Positions 16,447 through 23,558 of a stretch of DNA of 59,715 nucleotides are shown piece by piece. The position numbers and the translations under genes were made by a program. The first letter of the stretch is position 1. Each line of letters starts with the position of its first letter. The notes under the pieces were generated by a model. The model did not search any database, was not told the origin of the DNA, and was given only the letters and a program-made list of their open reading frames with translations. The stretch is from Euryarchaeota archaeon UBA438. GTDB taxonomy: Archaea; Thermoplasmatota; Poseidoniia; Poseidoniales; Thalassarchaeaceae. The DNA lies in contig DAQP01000008.1 in NCBI GenBank assembly GCA_002504435.1, forward strand, positions 3,848-63,562. Direction: 5' to 3'.

Positions 16447-17019
16447 TTACTTCTGGATTATGGAAGAGAGTGTGACGGCCGCAGGCCTAACCGGCGGTTC
16501 ACTGAATCCGAAACATGCAGAGTCCGATCTTCTAGTCATGTCTCCCAAATCATCCCCTGAAACCTTTGCACTTGCGCCCTTCAACCATGAAATCCCCCGG
16601 ACTGAGTACCATTCCTCGTTCCCATTGTTGGCCAAACCATGGGTCTTTGTTCCAAACAAAATCCTTGCAAAGAAGTTCTCTACAGATGAAATGAACCAGA
16701 GTGGGCGGGGAATTGGAAGAGGGAGTGTGAAGCCCCAGAACATTGAGACGCTCAAGTCATCTGCTTGGACTGAAATCGATTTACCGGCAATATTGACTTC
16801 TATTGGAACAATCCTTATCTCTTCGAATGTGTATAGGGATGAGACGTATTCAGAGTGTTCCTCGGAAGGAGAGAAAAGTGTCCTTTTGCCATTGGGATCT
16901 GCCCACATCACATTTGTGAATCTGCCTAATGGGGACTCTTCCCATTTTCCGATGACAATCCTGTCACCTCTTCCAAACGATGAGGAGAATATCCTACCCC
17001 TGAATACATCCCTCACCAT
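16447..17019 (-). CDS. Conserved protein of unknown function
   Basis: About 190 residues starting at ATG 17019, which overlaps the end of nth by seven bases; a longer frame reaching back to 17151 would lie mostly inside nth and is unlikely. Visible patterns are FSSSFGRGDRIVIGKW, ADPNGKRTLFSPSEEHSEYV and SLYTFEEIRIVPIEV, followed by a region rich in aromatic residues and prolines. No signal peptide or clear membrane helix is present. It resembles uncharacterised proteins I associate with actinobacteria, but I cannot confirm that here. Translational coupling to nth is likely; a role in DNA repair is not established. Confidence 0.75.
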   Translation of the reverse strand: MVRDVFRGRIFSSSFGRGDRIVIGKWEESPLGRFTNVMWADPNGKRTLFSPSEEHSEYVSSLYTFEEIRIVPIEVNIAGKSISVQADDLSVSMFWGFTLPLPIPRPLWFISSVENFFARILFGTKTHGLANNGNEEWYSVRGISWLKGASAKVSGDDLGDMTRRSDSACFGFSEPPVRPAAVTLSSIIQK

Positions 17020-17663
17020 TTCTTCTTCTCCTCCCTCTTCCTCTTCTTTGTTGAAGCCCATGAGCAAATCGGGCATCCCTCCATGTCGTGCCTCCTTGCA
17101 GGGCAGTGCTCTCTTCCGAAGTAGATAATCTGCAAGTGTCTGCGATTCCAAGTATCCCTTGGAAAGACTCTCTTCAGGTCCCTTTCTGTTTTCTCCACAC
17201 TCCTCCCGTCAGAGAGCCCCCATCTGGATGCTAGACGGTGTATGTGGGTATCAACGGGGAATGCTGGTATCCCAAACGCTTGGGACATAACTACGCTGGC
17301 GGTTTTGTGACCGACTCCTGCGAGGGATTCCAAGAACTCCCAGTCTGGAGTGATCTCTCCTCCGGCGAGGACAATCTGTTGGGCCATTCTTTTCAGGTTC
17401 CGGGCCTTTGTTGGGGCGAGTCCTATCTGTCGGATGTGGTGCTGTATTTCACTGACCTCTAGTTTCATCATTTCCTGGGGCGTATTTGCGGCAGAGAATA
17501 GTTGGGGGGTCACCTCGTTGACCTTCTTATCGGTGGTCTGAGCGGAGAGCATCACCGCAACCAGAAGCGTGTAGGGGTCGTCGTGATCCAGGGGTATCGG
17601 CGTTTCCGGGTACATCTCATCCAGAAGTTCACCGATGATTATGGCCTTCTCGGACCTTTTCAT
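17013..17663 (-). CDS. nth: Endonuclease III (DNA glycosylase/AP lyase)
   Basis: A HhH-GPD base-excision repair enzyme that removes oxidised pyrimidines and cleaves at abasic sites. The sequence shows MLSAQTTDKKVNEVTPQLF, the hairpin-helix-hairpin LESLAGVGHKTASVV with the catalytic lysine, and FPVDTHIHRLASRWGL with the catalytic aspartate. The C-terminal cysteine region reads CPARRHDMEGCPIC, three cysteines spaced unlike the usual C-x6-C-x2-C-x5-C cluster motif, so the iron-sulfur cluster may be altered or absent. A lysine/arginine-rich tail follows. I use ATG 17663, whose last base position abuts the stop of the upstream 68-residue gene; the ATG and that TGA share one base. Confidence 0.92.
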   Translation of the reverse strand: MKRSEKAIIIGELLDEMYPETPIPLDHDDPYTLLVAVMLSAQTTDKKVNEVTPQLFSAANTPQEMMKLEVSEIQHHIRQIGLAPTKARNLKRMAQQIVLAGGEITPDWEFLESLAGVGHKTASVVMSQAFGIPAFPVDTHIHRLASRWGLSDGRSVEKTERDLKRVFPRDTWNRRHLQIIYFGREHCPARRHDMEGCPICSWASTKKRKREEKKKW

Positions 17664-17869
17664 CACTCAACCTCCGGATCGCCCCTCATTCCAAGGACAA
17701 ATGCGGCGCCAATGAAAAGCATCGGGACTCCATAGCATGGCAAGAACATGAAATCGGAGGGGTCTGTGGAGTTTGTATTGCCCCCCATTAGGATGTATGC
17801 CAACAAACCTAGGAATACGCCTGGTAGAAGCGCGATCGCGGCTAGGATGAGTCCGCGCATCAGTCCCAT
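17663..17869 (-). CDS. Small two-helix membrane protein
   Basis: A 68-residue product with two hydrophobic segments (about 5-28 and 41-62) separated by GGNTNSTDPSDF, and a short charged C terminus. It starts at ATG 17869 and its stop shares one base with the nth start, so it is probably co-transcribed with nth. The open frame extends upstream past 18300, but that part overlaps the opposite-strand gene and lacks protein-like character. Function unknown. Confidence 0.6.
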   Translation of the reverse strand: MGLMRGLILAAIALLPGVFLGLLAYILMGGNTNSTDPSDFMFLPCYGVPMLFIGAAFVLGMRGDPEVE

Positions 17870-17975
17870 GGTGTTCGCTGATTGAACTACCAGATGAAGG
17901 TTCGTCGGCCTCTTGTTGTTGGAAAGTGAGAAAAAATTACCCAATCCTCTCAAGTAAACACCCCTTGGGCCGTGC

Positions 17976-18314
17976 ATGGCCATAGGAATCGTGGATTTCC
18001 TGGAGACTTTGTCAGTAAGCTTCTGCGGGGTGGCCACTCTTCTCTGGATGTCCATTGGAACATTCGCAAGAACTGAGAAAGGGGAGGTTCTTGCACAGCG
18101 AACAATAGCATCTCTTTGCATTATTTCAGCAATAATGCTGATTCTCCTCAATTCCATGGGAGGAGAGCTCTGGGGTTCGGGATCGATGGCCCTGCCAATG
18201 GCAATGGTGGCAGTAATAGTTGCGATTTCAGCGACTCTAAATCTGAAAGGAAAAGATGTGCAGGGCGAGATGAATCCGCACAAAATCAGGAAGATGCGCC
18301 GCGAAGAGGAGTGA
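17976..18314 (+). CDS. Small membrane protein, unknown function
   Basis: Up to 112 residues with two or three hydrophobic segments (TIASLCIISAIMLILLNSM and MALPMAMVAVIVAISATL are clear) and a charged C terminus. ATG 18048 would give 88 residues and the two clear helices; the longer form from 17976 adds a weaker third. The stop is directly against the end of the convergent NifU-like gene. The intergenic DNA before it (17870-17975) faces divergently onto the 68-residue membrane gene and holds no motif I recognise. Function unknown. Confidence 0.55.
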   Translation: MAIGIVDFLETLSVSFCGVATLLWMSIGTFARTEKGEVLAQRTIASLCIISAIMLILLNSMGGELWGSGSMALPMAMVAVIVAISATLNLKGKDVQGEMNPHKIRKMRREEE

Positions 18315-18599
18315 CTACTGACTACCCTCTCCACCGATCTTGTCGTCTATGAATGCCCTCATGTATGCAGGCAGCTCGCCGTTAACGAACAGAACATCGT
18401 TTACATCTTCCAATTTCATTAGCGAGTAGTAAATTTGCATGGCGGTCATAGGCGTCGCACTGCATCCAGTGCAACCGCCCTCGAGTGAAATAGAGATGAT
18501 GCCATCAGTTGTGTCGATCACATTAACGACGCCATCATGGGCATCCAAGACTGCTTGCACGGGACCGACGGAGTCGAGAATCACTTGCTTGTCCACCAT
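18315..18599 (-). CDS. NifU C-terminal-domain-like Fe-S scaffold protein
   Basis: A 94-residue single-domain protein starting at ATG 18599 (MVDKQVILDSVGPVQAVL). It has the Nfu fold pattern of an N-terminal helix, GIISISLEGGCTGCSATPMTAMQ with a C-x2-C pair, then a helix and a final strand region. Nfu proteins carry a [4Fe-4S] cluster on this pair between two subunits and hand it to target enzymes. The motif is GCTGC rather than the common CGSC, but the spacing is retained. A longer frame to 18725 would run into the divergent amidotransferase gene and is rejected. Many Fe-S enzymes in this window could be clients. Confidence 0.8.
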   Translation of the reverse strand: MVDKQVILDSVGPVQAVLDAHDGVVNVIDTTDGIISISLEGGCTGCSATPMTAMQIYYSLMKLEDVNDVLFVNGELPAYMRAFIDDKIGGEGSQ

Positions 18600-18662
18600 G
18601 ACGCCGCCCTCGGACCCCTGTGTATGCGGGGGGCTTTCAAACAATCGCCCCTTCCGACTGGC

Positions 18663-19565
18663 ATGGGCGACACATTGAGGGTCCTCGTCATTGACCTCCT
18701 TGTGGAAAGATCTGAGTTCGGACATGGAGGAAATCAGGAGGTCATTATCCCCATGGCGAAGGGTGGTGATGTGGAAGTTCTGCTGGTTACACCACAGATG
18801 CAGTCTAACGATTCAGGGAAGAGGGCGTCCAGAGAGGGGATTGTACTTCTTTCGGAGGAGGACGTGCCGCACTGGGACTACGACTACGAATTCTGGGAGA
18901 GCTGCGAGGTCGAAATGAATGGGAATTCGGCCAGATTCACAAGAATTGCGCTTCCGAGCGAGTTGGAGGACGACGAAATGAGGGAGTGGCTCGAGTTGAT
19001 TGACGTGGATGCAGTGGTTTGCTCGGGTTCCCGAAGAAACGTAACGATGTGGGAGGATTGGATGAATAGTGCCTCTTCGTTGATGAGAGTTGCATCCACA
19101 ACCGGGACTCCAACATTGGGAATTTGCTTTGGGCATCAACTGCTATGCAAGTCACTTGGTTCCGAGGTCACCAGAGCGGAAAAGATGTCTAGCGGAGTTT
19201 GGGACTTGTCGCTAAATGAAGCCGGGTCGAGGGATGAGTTGTTCGATCTAAGAACGGAGAGGGAAGGGGGGCCAGTGGTTCTTTACTCCCACCAGGACCA
19301 TGTCATCACGGTTCCAGAATGCTGTGAATTGCTTGGTTCGGCAGAGCATAATTTCGTCACCGCGGTCAGAGTAATTGGGGAGGGTGGCGAAAAAATGCCG
19401 GCATGGGGTTTGCAGTTTCACCCGGAGGCCGCAAAGCATAGGATAGAGCGATCTTTCGGATGGGGGCACATTACTGAAGAAGAAATGGTTGCTTTCCAGA
19501 GGGAACATGATGGTGCCGGAGTCCTAGATGCATTTGCTAATGTGGTTTTGAGACATAGGAGGTAG
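18663..19565 (+). CDS. Class I glutamine amidotransferase (GMP synthase-like, free-standing)
   Basis: About 300 residues from ATG 18663 (MGDTLRVLVIDLLVERSEFG). The nucleophile cysteine lies in LGICFGHQLLCKSLG, and the histidine/glutamate pair in GLQFHPEA. The first 100 residues are not conserved amidotransferase sequence and include an acidic segment (DVPHWDYDYEF). No synthetase domain follows, so this belongs to the broad YgbJ/GuaA-like group of free-standing class I domains, which includes gamma-glutamyl hydrolases. It is divergent from the NifU-like gene with 63 bases between the starts, and is followed by a compact GC-rich hairpin. Confidence 0.82.
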   Translation: MGDTLRVLVIDLLVERSEFGHGGNQEVIIPMAKGGDVEVLLVTPQMQSNDSGKRASREGIVLLSEEDVPHWDYDYEFWESCEVEMNGNSARFTRIALPSELEDDEMREWLELIDVDAVVCSGSRRNVTMWEDWMNSASSLMRVASTTGTPTLGICFGHQLLCKSLGSEVTRAEKMSSGVWDLSLNEAGSRDELFDLRTEREGGPVVLYSHQDHVITVPECCELLGSAEHNFVTAVRVIGEGGEKMPAWGLQFHPEAAKHRIERSFGWGHITEEEMVAFQREHDGAGVLDAFANVVLRHRR

Positions 19566-19567
19566 GT

Positions 19568-19582
19568 CGCCCCTCCGGGGCG
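19568..19582 (+). terminator. Stop-proximal GC hairpin, possible terminator
   Basis: CGCCCC, TCC, GGGGCG, beginning two bases after the amidotransferase stop and followed by the pyrimidine-rich TCTTCT. The hppA TATA box follows within about 15 bases, so this marks a transcript boundary. Confidence 0.5.
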
Positions 19583-19596
19583 TCTTCTATGACTTG

Positions 19597-19605
19597 AATT
19601 ATAAG
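19597..19605 (+). promoter_or_regulatory. TATA box of the pyrophosphatase gene
   Basis: AATTATAAG is centred about 42 bases before the ATG at 19643, predicting a transcript with a leader of roughly 15-18 bases. It stands in an otherwise GC-balanced gap. Confidence 0.5.
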
Positions 19606-19642
19606 TGGGACTTTTGTCCGCGGGCCGAAACAGGTTGATATT

Positions 19643-21694
19643 ATGGACGGAGAACAACTAGGAATGTATGGAATGATGGCAGGGGTTTTCGGCCTTGTCG
19701 TCGCATTCATGCTCTATAGAAAGGTAGACTCGATTGAGATTGAGAACAAGACGGTAGCAAAAATCACTGAGAGAATCCAGGATGGGGCCATGGCCTTCAT
19801 GATGGCTGAGTACAGGATGCTTTCAGTATTCATAGCCGGTGTTGCAGCTCTTCTGTTCTTTGGAGGGAACTACAATGACGACCTTGGGATGGAGACCATG
19901 GTTGCATTCATCATTGGTGCACTTTGCAGTGGTGCTGCCGGATTCAGCGGTATGCGCTCAGCAACAAGTGCGAATGGTCGAACAGCACAGGCTGCGGCTA
20001 GCGGAGGTCAGGCTGCTGCACTAACCACGTCATACAACGGCGGTGCAGTTATGGGCCTAGCAGTTGGAGGACTTGGGCTATTCGGAATCTCACTAATGTA
20101 CTACTTCACGGAAACTGAGTTCCTGTCTGTAAGCAACATCGCAGGATTCGGAATGGGTGCATCGTCCATCGCACTCTTCGCCCGTGTGGGTGGTGGAATC
20201 TACACCAAGGCTGCCGATGTAGGAGCGGACCTCGTAGGCAAGGTCGAAGCAGGAATCCCCGAGGACGATCCTCGAAATCCTGGCGTCATAGCCGACAACG
20301 TCGGTGACAACGTCGGTGACGTAGCCGGCATGGGTGCTGACATCTTCGAGTCGTTCGTTGGCTCAATAATCGCAGCAATGGTGATTGCAGCAGCGAGCAG
20401 TGATTTGGGGTCTGACTATCTGATGATTCCAATAGCACTGGCCATTGTCGGTTATGTGGCATCCATTATCGGGGTATTCTCGATTTCGGCGATGAAGAAC
20501 ATGGACGCTGGCGCAGCCCTCAGGAACACCACCTTCATTGGTGCGGCACTATTCATCGGCGGGGGATACCTCGCCCTAGGTGAGCTAGGCCTAGATCAGA
20601 CCGTTGTCTGGGCAGTTGCTATCGGCAGTCTCGTAGGCATCATGATTGGCCTAGTTACCGAGTACTACACTGGCATAGAGCCTGTATTCGGGTTCCAAGT
20701 AAAGGCCATCCCTTACATTGGGGAGGCCTCCAAGACCGGTAGCGCAACGAATGCAATCGCAGGTCTTGCTGTTGGGATGGAGTCGGTATTGATTCCAGTG
20801 CTTCTTATGGCAGCTGGAATATACGGTGCCAATGACGTGATGGGCGGCGGTGATGCTGGCCTATACGGAATCGCAATGGCTGCAATGGGCATGCTAGGAA
20901 CAGTTGGCGTTACAATGACTGTCGATGCCTACGGGCCTGTAGCTGACAATGCAGGGGGAATCGCTGAGATGTCCGGGCTGGGCAAGGAAGTTAGAGACAT
21001 CACCGATGGCCTTGACTCGATAGGCAACACAACTGCTGCCATCGGAAAGGGTTTCGCTATCGGAAGCGCAGCCCTAACGGCTCTGGCTCTGTTTGCAGCC
21101 TACAAGACAAGTGCCGGCTTGGACGCTGCTGCACTCTCACTCACTAACCCAGAAGTGGTCATAGGACTCCTAATCGGCGGTGCGCTTCCTTTCGTGGTAG
21201 CTGCAATGACGATGAAGTCCGTTGGCCGGGCTGCTGAAGCGATGATTGTTGAGATCCGCCGTCAATTCAGAGAAATAGACGGTCTCCTAGAAGGCAGAGA
21301 GGGCGTGGAGCCGGACAGCGCCACGTGCGTCGACATTTCGACACAGGCCGCTCTGCGTGAGATGGTCATGCCAGGACTAGTTGCAATCTCTAGCCCAGTA
21401 ATTATTGGTCTGGCCCTAGGTCCTGCCGCTCTAGGCGGCACCCTAGCTGGAGCGACCGCCACGGGTGTCCTGATGGCCCTATTCATGGCTAACGCAGGCG
21501 GTGCTTGGGACAACGCGAAGAAGGCGATCGAGCAAGGCGAGATATCTGGAGCAGAGAAGGGTGATGACGCCCACTCTGCAGCAGTCGTCGGAGATACCAT
21601 TGGGGACCCATTCAAGGATACAAGTGGGCCATCACTGAACATCTTGATCAAGCTGATGTCAATAGTCTCAGTTGTTATCGCTGGATTACTCTGA
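19643..21694 (+). CDS. hppA: Membrane-bound ion-translocating pyrophosphatase (K+-dependent type)
   Basis: A 683-residue polytopic enzyme that couples pyrophosphate hydrolysis to proton (or sodium) pumping across the cytoplasmic membrane. The signature substrate loop DVGADLVGKVEAGIPEDDPR and the DNVGDNVGDVAGMGAD repeat are intact, as is the late aspartate motif DDAHSAAVVGDTIGDPFKD. The GNTTAAIGKG segment has alanine and glycine at the two positions that, in this family, mark K+-dependent enzymes; K+-independent ones have GNTTKA. Whether it pumps H+ or Na+ cannot be decided by eye. The length and about 16 helices are normal. It has its own promoter. Confidence 0.96.
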   Translation: MDGEQLGMYGMMAGVFGLVVAFMLYRKVDSIEIENKTVAKITERIQDGAMAFMMAEYRMLSVFIAGVAALLFFGGNYNDDLGMETMVAFIIGALCSGAAGFSGMRSATSANGRTAQAAASGGQAAALTTSYNGGAVMGLAVGGLGLFGISLMYYFTETEFLSVSNIAGFGMGASSIALFARVGGGIYTKAADVGADLVGKVEAGIPEDDPRNPGVIADNVGDNVGDVAGMGADIFESFVGSIIAAMVIAAASSDLGSDYLMIPIALAIVGYVASIIGVFSISAMKNMDAGAALRNTTFIGAALFIGGGYLALGELGLDQTVVWAVAIGSLVGIMIGLVTEYYTGIEPVFGFQVKAIPYIGEASKTGSATNAIAGLAVGMESVLIPVLLMAAGIYGANDVMGGGDAGLYGIAMAAMGMLGTVGVTMTVDAYGPVADNAGGIAEMSGLGKEVRDITDGLDSIGNTTAAIGKGFAIGSAALTALALFAAYKTSAGLDAAALSLTNPEVVIGLLIGGALPFVVAAMTMKSVGRAAEAMIVEIRRQFREIDGLLEGREGVEPDSATCVDISTQAALREMVMPGLVAISSPVIIGLALGPAALGGTLAGATATGVLMALFMANAGGAWDNAKKAIEQGEISGAEKGDDAHSAAVVGDTIGDPFKDTSGPSLNILIKLMSIVSVVIAGLL

Positions 21695-21706
21695 TAGTCG
21701 AAGCGT

Positions 21707-21720
21707 CAGTCTCTTGACTG
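21707..21720 (+). terminator. Short hairpin after hppA
   Basis: CAGTC, TCTT, GACTG, 12 bases after the hppA stop and 13 before the next start codon. A weak stem, possibly a transcript end. Confidence 0.3.
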
Positions 21721-21733
21721 CGGCCCCCTTCGC

Positions 21734-22702
21734 ATGGCTATGAGGGGCGGGTATGCAATTGGCATGGCCTCATTGATGGCGATGTGCATTCTCTCCGGTT
21801 GCATCGAGACAGGCGACTCTGGACAATCGGAAGAATCTGAGAGTGACAACATGGCGCTCCCAGAATGGGAAGTTGGAAATAATTGGCTGTACACATTTAT
21901 CACGCCGCAATTCGGAGAAGACAGCGCAAGGCTAGTTGTTGCAGAAATTGATAACGAATCTGGGGATTACCAAGTCGGAATCTCTTCTGAGAGAGAGGCT
22001 CAGAGACATGCGGTAATCAACCATAATCCATTTCTTGGACGAATGACAATTGATGGCCTGTCCGTATACGAAAATGGGGTGCCTCAGCAAGTATTCTCAT
22101 TCCCATGGGTCATCGGCGATGAATGGTCATTCACTCTATTCGGTCAAGAATGGAGTGCTACTACTAATTCCATTAACAATGGAAATGCTAGGGTGAGTGC
22201 GGAATCTTCAGAAGGCCATGAATTGCAATACACATTCAGCGGGAGTGATGGTTTCCTAGAAAGGCTAGTTTGGGAGGACTCGGAGGGGAGGAACCAATTA
22301 CGAATGGATTTGAATGTCGCCAGATCGAGCTATCAGGGGGATGTGTTTTTCTATAGGGCTAGGGACCTAATTGATCGACTGTATGAGGAGAATGACCAGG
22401 AGATATATGACTCATTTTTCGATGATGGGCACCCATCGGAAGGAGATTGGGATACCTTGGTTTGGTATCTTGATGTGGAAATTTCATCCAATGGGGCCTC
22501 GTCTGGTTCCCTAACAATGAAGGATCATGCCGGAGCTTCCCCCCTCACTCGCGCATGGGGATCTGGGGCGACTGAAAAGGGGGCGATAGGCACCATACCT
22601 TCCAACTCTGGAGAGTACTCACTTACAGTAACGGTCCGTGGCCAATCATCATTCGTCCACCTCAAGGTTGCTGGGGCATTGGTTTTCCAATGGAATCTGT
22701 GA
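21734..22702 (+). CDS. Secreted lipoprotein, unknown function
   Basis: A 322-residue product with a lipoprotein signal peptide: hydrophobic GMASLMAMCI, then lipobox LSGC with the modified cysteine near residue 23, followed by a serine/acid-rich linker. The body is beta-rich with many aromatic residues (WEVGNNWLYTF, FPWVIGDEWSFTLFGQEW). The GNNWLY and GDEWS patterns resemble the membrane-external region of the PKD protein at 11729 (RINDRWTYIG, NVGDEWSTDYY), which suggests the two share a domain. No catalytic motif is evident. The start at ATG 21734 is preferred; ATG 21740 is possible. Confidence 0.78.
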   Translation: MAMRGGYAIGMASLMAMCILSGCIETGDSGQSEESESDNMALPEWEVGNNWLYTFITPQFGEDSARLVVAEIDNESGDYQVGISSEREAQRHAVINHNPFLGRMTIDGLSVYENGVPQQVFSFPWVIGDEWSFTLFGQEWSATTNSINNGNARVSAESSEGHELQYTFSGSDGFLERLVWEDSEGRNQLRMDLNVARSSYQGDVFFYRARDLIDRLYEENDQEIYDSFFDDGHPSEGDWDTLVWYLDVEISSNGASSGSLTMKDHAGASPLTRAWGSGATEKGAIGTIPSNSGEYSLTVTVRGQSSFVHLKVAGALVFQWNL

Positions 22703-22710
22703 GGGATTGA

Positions 22711-23301
22711 ATGAGCGGGGGTACGCTCATAATGATGCATGGAATGACTGGTACGTCTGAAAGGATGGAGGATCTTGCAAGGGGGATAACTCCCGAGGGA
22801 TGGTCGACTTTATGTCCGCAGGCGAGGATTAGTCATCCTACCAGAGGGGGTTTTGCATGGTGGCTTTTCGAGGACGGCATCTCCTGGGATGAGTCAATGT
22901 CCCAAATGGAAGAGTCGTTGTCGGGAATCTTGGAGATATTGCCTGATGGCCCCATTATTGTTGGTGGCTTCTCACAGGGAGGTGCGATGGCATCCGCCCT
23001 TCTGGAGACCGATTCTGTTGACAATATCGTTGGATTGGTCCTTATTGGGACAAAGACGGTTCGTGGCGAATCGCTGAGGGACTCTCTGCCTTTTCTCAAG
23101 CCCCGTCCAGTAGCGTGGATGCATGGGGCCAAAGACCACCTTGTACCGATCGATCTGGCTCGAGAGCATGCTGACCTATTCGAGAGTGCTGGATGGCCCG
23201 TCACTAGGCTGGAGCATGAGAAGGGGCACATGGTCAATCTGAATCAATTAGAGGAGCTCAGAGGCGCCATAGAAGAGATGGCAGAAAACGCTCAAAGATA
23301 G
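22711..23301 (+). CDS. Alpha/beta-hydrolase, phospholipase/carboxylesterase family
   Basis: A 196-residue cytoplasmic serine hydrolase. The triad is visible: the nucleophile serine in VGGFSQGGAMAS, the aspartate in HGAKDHLVPI, and the histidine in EHEKGHMV. MMHGMTGT near the N terminus is the oxyanion HG motif. This is the pattern of the YpfH/LYPLA carboxylesterase group, acting on short acyl esters or lysophospholipids. The gene starts eight bases after the lipoprotein stop, so they are probably one transcript. Its 3' end overlaps that of the convergent glutaredoxin by ten bases. Confidence 0.88.
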   Translation: MSGGTLIMMHGMTGTSERMEDLARGITPEGWSTLCPQARISHPTRGGFAWWLFEDGISWDESMSQMEESLSGILEILPDGPIIVGGFSQGGAMASALLETDSVDNIVGLVLIGTKTVRGESLRDSLPFLKPRPVAWMHGAKDHLVPIDLAREHADLFESAGWPVTRLEHEKGHMVNLNQLEELRGAIEEMAENAQR

Positions 23302-23558
23302 TCTATCAGGTGGTCAGACCCACCTACGAAGATGGGTTTATCCCCTCTGGTGTCAAAAACTACCGGGACGGTTCGATGACCAGTTTCCATTACTAGTTCT
23401 CTCCTCATTCCCTCGTAATGGTCCAGATTGACCTCAGTATAGGTCAGGTCGTTGGCTTCCAGCGTCCTAGATGCCCTGACACAGTATGGACAGATGGTCT
23501 GGCTGAAGAAAACGAAGTCCGTATCTGCGGACATTAGTTGGTCAAGAAACGACGCCAT
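23292..23558 (-). CDS. Glutaredoxin
   Basis: An 88-residue thiol-disulfide oxidoreductase. The redox motif CPYC lies in FSQTICPYCVRASRTL, the cis-proline in GHRTVPVVF, and the glycine pair in FVGGSDHLIDYL. The start ATG 23558 gives MASFLDQLMSADTDFVFF and overlaps the upstream protease-transporter fusion by 17 bases. A longer frame would extend further into that gene. Co-transcription with the fusion is likely. Its reductant may be the thioredoxin reductase at 30590 rather than glutathione, which archaea of this kind are not known to make. Confidence 0.9.
   Translation of the reverse strand: MASFLDQLMSADTDFVFFSQTICPYCVRASRTLEANDLTYTEVNLDHYEGMRRELVMETGHRTVPVVFDTRGDKPIFVGGSDHLIDYL

Noticed and set aside
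16340..17128. 262-codon plus-strand frame over the conserved unknown and nth 3' end
   Set aside because: It overlaps two minus-strand genes with better protein character and shows no motif.
17663..18334. Extended 223-codon form of the small two-helix membrane protein
   Set aside because: The upstream 155 codons overlap the opposite-strand membrane gene and look like antisense; only the last 68 codons read like a protein.
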